Counted from the stretch's first letter, positions 17,117 through 26,958 are shown. The stretch is DNA of 64,000 nt from Desulfuribacillus stibiiarsenatis (GCF_001742305.1 NZ_MJAT01000001.1:248001-312000); one strand, 5' to 3'. Notes: generated from the sequence alone by a model not told the origin. Numbers and translations: made by a program.

Positions 17117-19480
17117 ATGGCTTTGAAATTAGCCGAATTGACGTGGCAGATCGTCAAGCGTGATGGGAGAATGGATCGCTATAATTATGAGAAGATTTAT
17201 AGCGCGATTAAGAAAGCGGTTCTCCATGTAGAGAAGGGTAATCAGGAAATTGCATCGAAGATTGCAGCTGAAATAGCACTAGAAGTAGAAAACCATTTAA
17301 CCTCTATGCGATCCCAAATATTTGAAGTAGAAGGTATACAAGATTTAGTAGAAAAGATTTTAGTAGAGAAGAACTATTACGATATAGCGAAGACATACAT
17401 AATTTATAGACAAAAGCGTAGTGAAGTGCGGGACAAGGCTTCTATGCTAATGCAAGTCTTTAATGATATTGTCTTTACCGATGCTAAGGATAGTGACATT
17501 AAAAGAGAAAATGCAAATGTTGATGGCAATACAGCGATGGGAACCATGCTGAAGATTGGATCGGAATCATCGAAGGAATTTGCGAGAATGTATCTTTTAA
17601 AACCAGAGCACTCCAAGGCTCATATTCAAGGGGATATCCACATTCATGATTTAGACTTTTTGCCTACTGGCACTCTTACTTGTTGCCAGATTGATATAGA
17701 GAAGCTTTTCAAGCAAGGATTTAGTACAGGCCATGGACATTTGCGCGAGCCGCAAGATATCTCTAGTTACGGGGCATTGGCTGCGATTGCAATCCAGTCG
17801 AACCAGAATGATCAACACGGCGGGCAATCGATTCCAAATTTCGACTATGGACTAGCTCCGGGAGTTCGTAAGACATTTGTTAGAGAGTACCGTGATGCTT
17901 TAGTAGAAAAGCTTTCTTGGGAGCTAGAACGCGATGAATTTCAAGAGATTTTAGTGGAAATCAAGGAGCTTTTACAAGATCAATTGGACAAGCTTACTAT
18001 GGCATATGAAGTTAGCTACCAAAAGGAAGAGAACAAGCGACTTTCTGAACGCTATAGCTTAGAGCAAGCAGCAGTGGCGAAAATCCAGAAATTCGCATAT
18101 AAAGCCGCTCATCGCAAAACAGAAAAGAAGACGTATCAAGCGATGGAAGCGTTCTTACACAACTTAAATACGATGCATTCTAGAGCAGGCGCTCAAGTTC
18201 CTTTCTCTAGTATTAACTATGGAACGGATACGACGCCAGAGGGACGTATGGTGATTCATCAGCTATTATTAGCAACAGAATCCGGCTTAGGTAACGGCGA
18301 AACTCCTATTTTCCCAATTCAAGTCTTTAAGGTCAAGGAAGGGGTTAACTATAACCCAGAAGATCCTAACTACGATTTATTGAAACTATCGTTCCGTGTA
18401 TCAGCTAGAAGATTGTTCCCGAATTATGTGTTCTTAGATGCGCCATTTAATAAAAAGTACTACAAGGAAGGCCGTCCAGAGACGGAAGTCGTTACGATGG
18501 GCTGTCGAACTCGTGTCATTGGTTCAGTTCATCCAGAAAGCGATGGCATATCTTACGGAAGAGGGAACATTTCCTTTTCGACGATTAACCTACCGCGTCT
18601 AGGAATCCAGCATCAAGGGGATATTGCAGGATTCTTCCAAGCCCTTGATGAAAAAGTAGAGCTTGTGATTGCACAATTACATGAAAGATATTTATTGCAA
18701 GCGCGCAAGAAGGTGAAGAACTTCCCGTTCTTAATGGGGCAAGGCATTTGGTTTGGTGCCGATGTCTTAGGTCCAGAGGACGAGATTCGCGAAGTGTTAA
18801 AACACGGAACCCTTACTTGTGGATTTATCGGATTAGCTGAATGCTTGAAAGCATTAATTGGCGTTCACCATGGCGAGTCTGAGCAAGCGCAGCAATTAGG
18901 TATTACGATTATTGATCGCATGCGCAAGCAATTGGAGGATGCTTCAGAGAAATACCGCCTCAATTATACATTGATTGCAACACCAGCAGAAGGGTTGGCT
19001 GGGCGTTTTACACGCATCGATCGTAAGAAATTTGGTGCAATTGAAGGTGTGACTGATCGCGAGTATTACACCAATAGCTACCATGTACCTGTGTATCATG
19101 ATATAGCTGCCTACGATAAGATTGTGATAGAAGCGCCGTATCACGGCTTATGTAATGCAGGGCACATCAGCTATATTGAATTGGATGGCGCTGTGAAGAA
19201 TAACCTAGAAGCATTTGAGATGCTAGTACGTGCGATGAAGGAGAATAACATCGGTTATGGTTCAATTAACCATCCAATCGATCGTGACCCTTTATGCGGA
19301 TATACAGGAATTATTGATGATACTTGTCCAGGCTGTGGTCGTGAAACAGTGAACGGTCCACAAGTGGAACGCATTCGTCGCATCACAGGCTACCTTGTAG
19401 GGACAATGGATAAGTGGAATGACGGTAAGATAGCAGAAGAGAGAGAACGTGTCAAACACGGAATCAGATATAATAATTAA
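17117..19480 (+). CDS. nrdD: Anaerobic ribonucleoside-triphosphate reductase
   Basis: A 787-residue class III ribonucleotide reductase, which makes dNTPs without oxygen using a glycyl radical. An ATP-cone is at residues 1-95 (VKRDGRMDRYNYEKI). The catalytic cysteine region is VTMGCRTRVIGS near residue 460; LTCGFIGLAECL lies further on. The C-terminus has the zinc motif CGYTGIIDDTCPGCGR and the radical loop RITGYLVG. I chose the ATG at 17117, six bases after GGGGGAG. The activase gene nrdG is not adjacent but lies 1.2 kb downstream, past an unrelated hydrolase gene. Confidence 0.96.
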   Translation: MALKLAELTWQIVKRDGRMDRYNYEKIYSAIKKAVLHVEKGNQEIASKIAAEIALEVENHLTSMRSQIFEVEGIQDLVEKILVEKNYYDIAKTYIIYRQKRSEVRDKASMLMQVFNDIVFTDAKDSDIKRENANVDGNTAMGTMLKIGSESSKEFARMYLLKPEHSKAHIQGDIHIHDLDFLPTGTLTCCQIDIEKLFKQGFSTGHGHLREPQDISSYGALAAIAIQSNQNDQHGGQSIPNFDYGLAPGVRKTFVREYRDALVEKLSWELERDEFQEILVEIKELLQDQLDKLTMAYEVSYQKEENKRLSERYSLEQAAVAKIQKFAYKAAHRKTEKKTYQAMEAFLHNLNTMHSRAGAQVPFSSINYGTDTTPEGRMVIHQLLLATESGLGNGETPIFPIQVFKVKEGVNYNPEDPNYDLLKLSFRVSARRLFPNYVFLDAPFNKKYYKEGRPETEVVTMGCRTRVIGSVHPESDGISYGRGNISFSTINLPRLGIQHQGDIAGFFQALDEKVELVIAQLHERYLLQARKKVKNFPFLMGQGIWFGADVLGPEDEIREVLKHGTLTCGFIGLAECLKALIGVHHGESEQAQQLGITIIDRMRKQLEDASEKYRLNYTLIATPAEGLAGRFTRIDRKKFGAIEGVTDREYYTNSYHVPVYHDIAAYDKIVIEAPYHGLCNAGHISYIELDGAVKNNLEAFEMLVRAMKENNIGYGSINHPIDRDPLCGYTGIIDDTCPGCGRETVNGPQVERIRRITGYLVGTMDKWNDGKIAEERERVKHGIRYNN

Positions 19481-19488
19481 CAGACTAG

Positions 19489-19517
19489 CGACCTAGAGTA
19501 ACTTCTAGGTCGTTTTG
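19489..19517 (+). terminator. Terminator after nrdD
   Basis: CGACCTAGA (19489-19497) pairs with TCTAGGTCG (19504-19512), followed by TTTTGTT. Confidence 0.88.
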
Positions 19518-19601
19518 TTAATGTATGAAGTATTGCGAAATGACCCTCTGGAGATAATAAACAAAAAAAATCACTTGTGAAATATAATTCGGAGGTACAT
19601 C

Positions 19602-20408
19602 ATGGAGGTCCTTATCAGAAATGATTTTAACACGTTAAAAAGTTGTATCTTATGTTATCCATGCAATTTAGAACAAACGGGAAAAAACAAAGCGAATCAG
19701 CAGGTGAATAAGGAATTAGCAAGCGTACAATATAACAACCTAGTCAATCACATAGCGGAGCATGGTGTAAAGGTACACTTTGTACCTTTGAATGGAGGTC
19801 CATCGCAGGTATTCACAAGGGATATTGGCTTTATTATTGATGATATTTTATTTATATCAAAGATGACGAGTGCCATAAGAGAATCGGAAATCAATACTTT
19901 GAAGGAAGTTGCTGAAACATACGATTTGAAACCTCACATCATGGAGAATTATGTAGAGGGTGGAGATATTATTGTACATAATGATGGTGTTTTTATAGGA
20001 CAAGGAAACCGTACAAATGAAAAGGCAGTAGAGGAAATCGACGCTGTTCTTAGAAAGCACAATAGGTCCACTAAACTCGTAAAAGTATCCTATGACGTTT
20101 CGAAAATCCACTTAGATTGTGTGTTTAATGTTCTCGATGAAGACACATGTATCATAACGAGTGGCGTGTATAACCCTGAAGAGGTTACGAAATATTTCAA
20201 AAAGGTTATCAAAGTAACAGATGAAGATGCAAAAGATTTAGCCACAAACATCGTACAGATTAGTAAGGATACGCATCTGTGTAGCAGTGAAAATTTTAGC
20301 AGAATTTTGCAATCTCACGGCTATCAAGTCACATATATAGATTTTAGCGAAATCATAAAGTGTAATGGCAGTTTAGGTTGCTGTGTCTTACCAATGCAGC
20401 GTGCGTAA
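19602..20408 (+). CDS. Amidinotransferase-fold hydrolase (DDAH / arginine deiminase superfamily)
   Basis: A 268-residue protein of the guanidine-modifying superfamily. Expected active-site pieces are present: VFTRDIGF near residue 69, the acidic EGGDIIVH near residue 123, the histidine in HLDCVFNVL near residue 168, and the nucleophile region NGSLGCCVLPM at the end. These enzymes hydrolyse methylated arginines or related guanidino compounds to citrulline-type products. The exact substrate cannot be told. Two adjacent cysteines occur at the catalytic position. GGAGG precedes the ATG. It lies between nrdD and nrdG with its own flanking terminators, so it is probably a separate unit. Confidence 0.8.
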   Translation: MEVLIRNDFNTLKSCILCYPCNLEQTGKNKANQQVNKELASVQYNNLVNHIAEHGVKVHFVPLNGGPSQVFTRDIGFIIDDILFISKMTSAIRESEINTLKEVAETYDLKPHIMENYVEGGDIIVHNDGVFIGQGNRTNEKAVEEIDAVLRKHNRSTKLVKVSYDVSKIHLDCVFNVLDEDTCIITSGVYNPEEVTKYFKKVIKVTDEDAKDLATNIVQISKDTHLCSSENFSRILQSHGYQVTYIDFSEIIKCNGSLGCCVLPMQRA

Positions 20409-20494
20409 ACCAAGCGTGATGGAATGCAATACGCATAGATGGAACCAATTTGCATAATTACTCTAAATGGCATAGTTACTTCAATATGATAGAG

Positions 20495-20535
20495 ACTCCT
20501 CTTACGGAAGCAGCACCTAGAGGAGTTTTCTTTAT
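20495..20535 (+). terminator. Terminator after the amidinotransferase-fold gene
   Basis: ACTCCTCT (20495-20502) pairs with AGAGGAGT (20519-20526), followed by TTTCTTTATTT. Confidence 0.85.
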
Positions 20536-20671
20536 TTAACCTACGATTCTAAATATCGTTATAAAATATCGCATCTCACGATAGATAAAGATATAATAGA
20601 TGCAGAGTGTTGTAAATGCTAGGAATGTAAGAATAATCGATAGATAAAGTAATAGGAAATGAGTGTTGAGT

Positions 20672-21169
20672 ATGATTCGTTACGCTAATTTTATAAAAGA
20701 GTCCATCGTTGATGGAAAAGGGATTCGACTCGTAGCTTTCTTGCAAGGCTGTCTATTTGGCTGCGAAGGTTGCCATAATCCTAAATTGCAGGAGTTGTCG
20801 GGTGGAATCGAAGTTACAGATGAAGAATTCACACAGTTAATTCTCAAGCAAGTCAATCCGCTACATCGCGGCATAACCATATCTGGTGGAGAACCGACAC
20901 TACAAGCGGAAGCGTTAGAGAAAGTGTTACGTATTGTGAAAGCTGCAAAGCCACAATTAGACATATGGGTCTTCAGTGGGAATACTTTTGAAAACGTTAA
21001 AGACTTACCGATGATGCAATATGTGGACGTCCTTGTGGATGGTCCATTTATTTTAGAGAAGAAGAGTTTAAGCCTAAATTTCCGCGGATCTACGAATCAA
21101 CGGGTGATTGACATGCGACAATCGCTAACGGAGAATCGCGTAATAGAACTATTGCTTGATGAAACCTAA
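20672..21169 (+). CDS. nrdG: Anaerobic ribonucleotide reductase activating protein
   Basis: A 166-residue radical SAM activase that installs the glycyl radical on NrdD. The CxxxCxxC motif for the 4Fe-4S cluster is CLFGCEGC at about residues 26-33, and ISGGEPTLQ near residue 71 is the SAM-binding GGE motif. Length matches the family. The start is taken at ATG 20672 (MIRYANF); a TTG at 20666 is possible because AGGAAA lies at 20653. It follows a terminator and has an AT-rich upstream region; I could not find a clear NrdR box pair there. Confidence 0.93.
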   Translation: MIRYANFIKESIVDGKGIRLVAFLQGCLFGCEGCHNPKLQELSGGIEVTDEEFTQLILKQVNPLHRGITISGGEPTLQAEALEKVLRIVKAAKPQLDIWVFSGNTFENVKDLPMMQYVDVLVDGPFILEKKSLSLNFRGSTNQRVIDMRQSLTENRVIELLLDET

Positions 21170-21210
21170 GTAAGGCTATCATAAATAAGTCTAATAGAGG
21201 AGGAATCCGA

Positions 21211-21651
21211 ATGCCAAAAGTATCCGACGTATATATGGAAATCACAAAAGAGCCTACCACTGTCAACGAGAATGATTCGTTAGAAACAATTCGCAAAACA
21301 TTATTGGAGAACCCTGTATCTCGTTGTGTCTATGTCTTAAATCATGAACAACGATTTATAGGGATCATTACGGTGAAAGAGATAATTACAACGATTGGAT
21401 TCAGAAGTAGCTCACGTGGTAGCCAATCTTTATCGCTTAGAAATATGCTGCAATATCTATCAAAAGACATAAAGGCAAAGGACATAATGAGGCCGCCTAT
21501 CGCTGTGAAAGTAGAAGATAGTTTTCAAGAAGCGATTCGCTTAATGATGCTTCATGGATATGAAGAAATTGCTGTAGTCGATGGGGAAAATCGACTAATC
21601 GGGGACTTGAATTCATATGAAATATTAAATTGTATTACCTTAGATAATTAG
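21211..21651 (+). CDS. Tandem CBS-domain protein
   Basis: A 146-residue protein made of two CBS domains only. The first spans about residues 8-60 (TVNENDSLETIRKTLLENP, then GIITVKEI), the second 90-145 (RPPIAVKVEDSFQEAIRLML-like, then DLNSYEIL). A CBS pair usually binds adenine nucleotides and regulates a partner. AGAGGAGG precedes the ATG. It is followed by a K+ channel and a K+/H+ antiporter gene in the same direction, so it may sense nucleotide state for ion transport. That link is positional inference. Confidence 0.85.
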   Translation: MPKVSDVYMEITKEPTTVNENDSLETIRKTLLENPVSRCVYVLNHEQRFIGIITVKEIITTIGFRSSSRGSQSLSLRNMLQYLSKDIKAKDIMRPPIAVKVEDSFQEAIRLMMLHGYEEIAVVDGENRLIGDLNSYEILNCITLDN

Positions 21652-21725
21652 ATGTTAGATGCCCTATAGCCTAAAATAATTGTTACATACATATAGTGAG
21701 AATAAAACCGACTAGGAAGATTAAG

Positions 21726-22082
21726 ATGATTACTAAGAAAAATCTTCAATTGCTATTGTTTGTAACTATATTTTATATAAATGTGATAATTTATTTCTCT
21801 TTACTATATGTGCTGTTTGACCTTTTCAATCTTGGTTATATATATGATCACTATTCTACTATTGAACATCAAAGACAAAGCTTAGATATAGTAACTCGTT
21901 CTATGTACTTTAGTGCGATTACGTTATTCTCGACTGGTTACGGGGACGTGACACCTTTTGGTCTTACCAAAATGATTGCTATGATTCAGTCGATGTTTGG
22001 GTATATTCTCCAAGCAAGTTTTATTCTGCACTTTATTAAGATAAACTTTTTTCATTCTAGGAATAGCAGGGGATCGTTCTAG
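21726..22082 (+). CDS. Two-helix potassium channel
   Basis: A 118-residue protein with two membrane helices (about residues 8-32 and 82-104) and between them the potassium selectivity filter STGYGDVTP. That is the minimal KcsA-like pore unit, which works as a tetramer. A cytoplasmic regulatory domain (RCK) is absent, so gating must come from elsewhere. The ATG at 21726 is preferred because AGGAAGA ends five bases before it; the GTG at 21696 has no ribosome binding site. It lies 44 bases before a K+/H+ antiporter gene. Confidence 0.85.
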   Translation: MITKKNLQLLLFVTIFYINVIIYFSLLYVLFDLFNLGYIYDHYSTIEHQRQSLDIVTRSMYFSAITLFSTGYGDVTPFGLTKMIAMIQSMFGYILQASFILHFIKINFFHSRNSRGSF

Positions 22083-22125
22083 TATTCATTCTAGAACGTT
22101 CTTTATTACCGATTGGAGTGGTTTG

Positions 22126-23604
22126 ATGCAACAACAATTAGCATCCATTGATTATTCGATTTTACTAAGTGCACTTCTATTAATTATTGGGGTATTAGCA
22201 ACCAAATTCTCCACAAGGCTAGGAGTTCCTGCCCTAGTTTTATTTATAGTCGTAGGAATGCTGGTAGGAAGTGATGGACTAGGCTACATATACTTTGATA
22301 ATGCGGAACTCGCACAATTCGTTGGGATATTGGCACTCGTCATCATTTTATTTGAAGGTGGGTTGCAGACCAATTGGGCAAATATCAGGCCAATAGTAAA
22401 ACCTGCATTATCGCTTGCTACCCTGGGTGTTTTATTCACTACAGCAACTGTAGCGATTGCTGCAAAAGTCCTCTTGGATGTATCGTGGGTAGAAGGTCTT
22501 CTCTTTGGTGCAATCGTTGGGTCTACTGATGCTGCTGCTGTATTTTCGGTCTTAAAAGGGCAGAACATTCGGCCTAAGTTAGAGGCTACCCTTGAAGCGG
22601 AGTCTGGATCAAACGATCCGATGGCGATGTTTCTAACAATATCACTGATTGAAGTGCTTCTTATCTATCAACCATCTTACTGGATGTTAATTAGCTCTTT
22701 CTTCTGGCAAATGGGTATAGGATTGTTGTTAGGTATTCTGTTTGGAAAATTTAGTTCCTATGCCATTAACCGTATTAACTTAGATTCCAGTGGACTATAT
22801 CCAGTGTTTGCCCTTGCATTTGCATTGTTAGCATACAGTGTAACAGCGCTAGTAGGAGCCAGTGGTCTCCTTGCGGTGTATGTCACGGCGTTGATTATAG
22901 GGAATAAGGATTTAACCTATCGTAATTCCATCTTTAGATTTAATGAAGGGTTTGCTTGGATTGCGCAAATTTTAATGTTTATTATCCTCGGCCTACTTGT
23001 GTTCCCGCGCCAATTATTCACGTGGGAAATCATCTTGAACGGGTTCATCCTTTCTTTTGTTTTGATATTTGTAGCAAGACCACTTGCTGTATTTGTGTCA
23101 ACTATCCGTATGGGCTTCTGCTTTAAAGAAAAGGTGTTTATATCCTGGGCGGGATTGCGGGGAGCTGTTCCTATTGTTCTTGCGACTTTCCCAATGACTG
23201 TTGGTTTAGAGAATAGTCAATTATATTTCAATATTGTATTCTTCGTTGTATTAACTTCGACTCTCTTACAAGGATCAACGATAGCTTTCTTTGCAGAGAG
23301 ACTAGGTTTAACAAGTGAGAAAAGAGTAGAATCCATGCACTCCTTAGAACTTGTATCGTTAGGAAACGCTAATGCAGAAATCATTGAATATGTTGTGGCT
23401 GAGGACTCTGTGATCATGGATAAACAATTAAGAGATATTTGTTTTCCTAAAGATGTTCTGATTAACGCAGTTATCCGTGCAGGAGACTTAATTACGCCGT
23501 CGGGAGAGACAAGGATACAAGAGGAAGATATATTGTACATTCTAGTGAATAAAAGTAGGAAAACTGAGCTGAAGACTTTCTTAAAGATGGAACAATTGTT
23601 GTAA
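22126..23604 (+). CDS. K+/H+ antiporter, CPA1 family with TrkA-C domain
   Basis: A 492-residue cation/proton antiporter. About 12 hydrophobic segments fill residues 10-390, including the transport-site region GSTDAAAVFSVLKG near residue 137 and SGSNDPMAMF near residue 163. A C-terminal TrkA-C domain (about residues 405-490, ending ILYILVNKSRK) suggests control by a small ligand. This layout matches potassium/proton antiporters of the CvrA/NhaP2 type, which export K+ for pH and volume control. ATG 22126 has GGAG seven bases upstream. Confidence 0.88.
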   Translation: MQQQLASIDYSILLSALLLIIGVLATKFSTRLGVPALVLFIVVGMLVGSDGLGYIYFDNAELAQFVGILALVIILFEGGLQTNWANIRPIVKPALSLATLGVLFTTATVAIAAKVLLDVSWVEGLLFGAIVGSTDAAAVFSVLKGQNIRPKLEATLEAESGSNDPMAMFLTISLIEVLLIYQPSYWMLISSFFWQMGIGLLLGILFGKFSSYAINRINLDSSGLYPVFALAFALLAYSVTALVGASGLLAVYVTALIIGNKDLTYRNSIFRFNEGFAWIAQILMFIILGLLVFPRQLFTWEIILNGFILSFVLIFVARPLAVFVSTIRMGFCFKEKVFISWAGLRGAVPIVLATFPMTVGLENSQLYFNIVFFVVLTSTLLQGSTIAFFAERLGLTSEKRVESMHSLELVSLGNANAEIIEYVVAEDSVIMDKQLRDICFPKDVLINAVIRAGDLITPSGETRIQEEDILYILVNKSRKTELKTFLKMEQLL

Positions 23605-23623
23605 TGAAAGATTGGAGAGAACC

Positions 23624-24564
23624 ATGGGGATTTTAGAAAAGTTACATACAGTGATCATGATTGCTGCTATTGCCATAGGGTTATTTTTAGGGCAGTTTGA
23701 GCAAATAGCAATGTATAGTGAGCATCTGATTGTACCGTTTTTATTATTAATTCTATATGGACTATTTCTGGACATCCCGATGGATGAAATGGGGACGGCT
23801 TTTCGCAACGTGCGTTTTACTGGGACAAGCCTAGTAATGAATTTTCTATGGACACCAGCGTTGGCATGGATTCTTGGTTCCATTTTCTTGTACGATTACC
23901 CCGCCCTATGGATTGGATTTATCATGCTGATGGTAACGCCATGCACAGACTGGTATCTCGTTTTTACGAAGATTGCCAAAGGAAATGTCACGCTATCAAC
24001 GGCGATCTTACCAATCAATCTGATATTGCAAGTTATTCTATTGCCACTCTATTTATTGATTTTCACTGGAGTTATGAAAACAGTTAGTATGTCGTTTCTA
24101 TTGGAAAGTATTATTATCGTCATTGTCGTACCATTTTTTCTAGCACTGCTTACACTTTACATTATGCAGAGATTAGATAAACAGAAATTTTTCAAAGATA
24201 ATTATGTACCTTTTTTTGCAAAGGGACAAATACTATTTCTGAGTGTCGCCATACTTGCGATGTTTGCGTCGCAAGGTAAACTGTTAGTGGATCGCGTCGA
24301 CATCTTGTGGCTGCTAATGATTCCAGCTTTGTTCTCGGTCGATGGATTAGCAGAGCTATGAAATTCACATACGAGGATTCTACGAGCCTGCATTTAACGA
24401 CGCTAGCGAGAAATTCTCCATTTGCACTTGCAATTGCTGTAACGGCCTTTCCTGAAGAACCGCTCATCGCATTAGCGCTAGTCATCGGGCCATTAATTGA
24501 ACTGCCTATTTTAGTCCTCGTATCGCAAATACTATTAAGAATTCGTGAACATGCGAAATCATGA
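23624..24564 (+). pseudogene. Frameshifted arsenite efflux / bile acid:Na+ symporter-type transporter
   Basis: The coding sequence starts at ATG 23624 after GGAGAGA and runs in one frame to a TGA at 24359-24361; the family C-terminus continues in another frame from about 24336 (FVLGRWISRAMKF, then TTLARNSPFALAIA and LVIGPLIELPIL) to a stop at 24562-24564. Together they make the 10-helix ACR3/bile acid symporter-like arsenic resistance protein of about 315 residues. At the joint, IPAL and FVLGRW lie almost in contact, whereas relatives have roughly six or seven residues between, so a small deletion of a length not divisible by three is likely. It could be a real lesion or a sequence error. Confidence 0.78.
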
Positions 24565-24730
24565 TTACGTGTCACTTATCACTTAACATGATGCTATTCG
24601 AAGAAATGATAAGATGATGGCGAAAACGTAGGGTAAGAACTGATAGTTGGTTATCAGAGTGAATGTACTTTGTGATATTTGTAAAGAATGATTCTATGGA
24701 ATTACTAATTTCAGATAGGAGGACAAAAAA

Positions 24731-25843
24731 ATGGACGTAAGGGTACAAGAACTTGCGAAAAAGTTAATTACATACTCAGTAGAATTAAAACCTGGCGAGA
24801 ATTTATTAATCGAAGTTGTCGGGCAGAACATACCCTTAGTGCAAGAAGTGATTAAAGAAGCATATCGTGCTGGTGCAAACCCATTTGTCACGATTAAAGA
24901 CCCGCAGATTAACCGACAATTGTTATTCGGTGCCAATGCCGAACAATTAGATGCCATTGGGGAATGGGAATTAGCGAGGATGAAGGCGATGGATGCTTAT
25001 CTTGGCATCCGTGGTGGGAATAATGCTAACGAGATGGCAGATGTCCCTGGAGACAAAATGAAACTGTATATGGAGCATCTGATGCATAAGGTGCATGGGC
25101 AAGAACGAGTTCCGAATACGAAGTGGTGTGTGATGAGATATCCGAATGAATCGATGGCACAGTTGGCCAATATGAGTACGGAAGCCTTTGCCAATTTTTA
25201 CTTTGACGTTTGCAATCTTGATTATGCGAAGATGTCAAAGGCTATGGATCCATTAGTAGAGTTAATGAACCGTACGGATCAATTAAGGATAACAGGTGTT
25301 GGTACAGAGCTTACATTCTCAATCAAGGACATTCCAGCGATTAAATGCGATGGGAAAATGAACATTCCAGACGGGGAAATATTCACAGCTCCTGTTCGTG
25401 ATTCCGTCAATGGTTATATTTCATACAATGCACCTGCTGTGTATCAGGGTTATACCTACGAGAACATTCGCTTAGAATTTGAGAACGGCAAAATTGTGAA
25501 GGCTACTGCTAACAATACAGAGAAAATCAATGAGATTTTTGATACGGATGAAGGGGCACGATATGTTGGAGAGTTTGCGATTGGTGTAAATCCATATATT
25601 CACACTCCGATGAAGGATACGCTCTTTGATGAGAAGATTCGCGGTAGCTTCCACTTCACACCTGGCAAGTGTTACGATGAAGCAAGTAATGGCAATCAAT
25701 CAGCCATCCATTGGGATTTAGTATGTATCCAAAACCCTGAATATGGTGGTGGAGAGATATATTTCGATGATGTGCTAATTCGCAAGGACGGATTATTCGT
25801 CATTGATGAACTCAAGGGGTTAAATCCTGAGGCTTTGCGTTAA
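24731..25843 (+). CDS. M29-family aminopeptidase
   Basis: A 370-residue metallo-aminopeptidase of family M29 (AmpS, thermophilic aminopeptidase T type), acting in the cytoplasm to trim peptides. The N-terminal domain has YSVELKPGENLLIEV and the C-terminal metal domain has the conserved GEFAIGVNP, then GSFHFTPGKCYDE and IHWDLVCI; the Glu, His and Asp residues there bind two metals. Length is normal for small members of the family. GGAGG precedes the ATG by eight bases. It appears to be a single-gene unit. The 166 bases upstream show no other gene. Confidence 0.9.
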   Translation: MDVRVQELAKKLITYSVELKPGENLLIEVVGQNIPLVQEVIKEAYRAGANPFVTIKDPQINRQLLFGANAEQLDAIGEWELARMKAMDAYLGIRGGNNANEMADVPGDKMKLYMEHLMHKVHGQERVPNTKWCVMRYPNESMAQLANMSTEAFANFYFDVCNLDYAKMSKAMDPLVELMNRTDQLRITGVGTELTFSIKDIPAIKCDGKMNIPDGEIFTAPVRDSVNGYISYNAPAVYQGYTYENIRLEFENGKIVKATANNTEKINEIFDTDEGARYVGEFAIGVNPYIHTPMKDTLFDEKIRGSFHFTPGKCYDEASNGNQSAIHWDLVCIQNPEYGGGEIYFDDVLIRKDGLFVIDELKGLNPEALR

Positions 25844-25953
25844 AAATTTCTTGTTACAATATTCATTGTAGCTTCTAAAAACATTCCTCTTCTAAAAATA
25901 TCTCCTTCGACATACATATGTATGAGGTCATGTTAAGGGAGGGGATTTTTCTT

Positions 25954-26865
25954 TTGAAACCTACGAATTATAATCAAGTCGCACTATTTGAACACCGTTT
26001 TTGGTTGCAAGTACTAGGGGATCATGCCCGCTTTATTTTTGACAATTTGTCGCCAGATGAGAAGGAAGAAATCCAAAAAGCTCATTACTTTATTTATGTT
26101 TTTGACCAATTACTGAACAAAGCTAGAACGAACTTATCAGAAGCAGCAATCATGGAGTTGAATCAAGAAGCTACGTTATATGCACAAGAAATTCGCTTAT
26201 TTAAGTTGCATTTAATTCAACGTCAATTAGTAGGGAATATCGTCATTGGATTACCACCGACGTTTATCAATCACATGGTAACAGAGGTTGAAGAGTATCT
26301 GCGTGTTTTATGTTTCTTAATTGATCACAAGATTCCTGTGTTTCACCCCATTGATCTTCATCTTGCTTGGTTACTGGATGCAGCAGGGCATGCGGCCGCA
26401 GTCAGTGGCGATGTAGATATGGTGGAAAAGAAAGTAATCGAAAAAAGCGATGAGTTTACCGAACGTTTTGAAGAAATGTATATTAAGGCTGTTGAGATTG
26501 CAGATTATATGCGTACAGGGCTAACACAATTTCCAGCTTTAAATCGTTTTAATGTCCAGGTAGCAGATGAAATCACAATGTTTAAAGTGTTCCTTCGTGA
26601 ATTAGAGAAGTTAGAGCTAAGTAAACAATTACTTGGCACAGTTACTGCTTTAATGCTTGATCATATGGCCCGCGAAGAGTGCTATTACTTAGTAAAGCTA
26701 GCACAGGTAACAGCGTTACAGCCACCGCCATGTGATCCAACGAAACCAAGGACGGAAATGAACCCATGTCAGGAAGTTCCTACACAACCAATAAAGTCTA
26801 TGACAGTTGCGGAGGAACAGGATACCCCTGAAGCTCAATCAGATAGTGATGCCGAAGAACAATAG
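25954..26865 (+). CDS. DUF2935 protein
   Basis: A 303-residue protein with two similar helical halves (FEHRFWLQVLGDHARFIFDN at about residue 11, and a second set near residue 140 with HLAWLLDAAGHAAAV), as in DUF2935 proteins of Bacilli and clostridia. The conserved His and Glu residues suggest a metal-binding four-helix fold, but no function is established. The TTG at 25954 is chosen because GGGAGGGG at 25938-25944 gives nine-base spacing. The last 40 residues are proline- and acid-rich. A tandem repeat and a terminator follow. Confidence 0.8.
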   Translation: MKPTNYNQVALFEHRFWLQVLGDHARFIFDNLSPDEKEEIQKAHYFIYVFDQLLNKARTNLSEAAIMELNQEATLYAQEIRLFKLHLIQRQLVGNIVIGLPPTFINHMVTEVEEYLRVLCFLIDHKIPVFHPIDLHLAWLLDAAGHAAAVSGDVDMVEKKVIEKSDEFTERFEEMYIKAVEIADYMRTGLTQFPALNRFNVQVADEITMFKVFLRELEKLELSKQLLGTVTALMLDHMAREECYYLVKLAQVTALQPPPCDPTKPRTEMNPCQEVPTQPIKSMTVAEEQDTPEAQSDSDAEEQ

Positions 26866-26924
26866 AGAAAAAACTAAGTCAATAGAAAACTAAGACGATT
26901 AGAAAAAAAGACGATTAGAACATT
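26866..26924 (+). repeat. Imperfect 16-bp tandem repeat after a stop codon
   Basis: About three degenerate units of the form AATAGAAAACTAAGAC and GATTAGAAAAAAAGAC lie between the DUF2935 stop codon and the terminator at 26925. Confidence 0.65.
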
Positions 26925-26953
26925 AAAAGAACCCGCGAGATGCGGGTTCTTTT
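26925..26953. terminator. Bidirectional terminator
   Basis: AAAAGAACCCGC pairs with GCGGGTTCTTTT around a short loop. It has T-runs on both strands and serves the DUF2935 gene and the convergent GlsB-like gene. Confidence 0.92.
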
Positions 26954-26958
26954 GCAGT

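Noticed and set aside
24336-24361. Programmed frameshift in the arsenite efflux-type gene
   Set aside because: No slippery heptamer or stimulatory structure seen, and conserved residues are missing at the joint, which points to a deletion.
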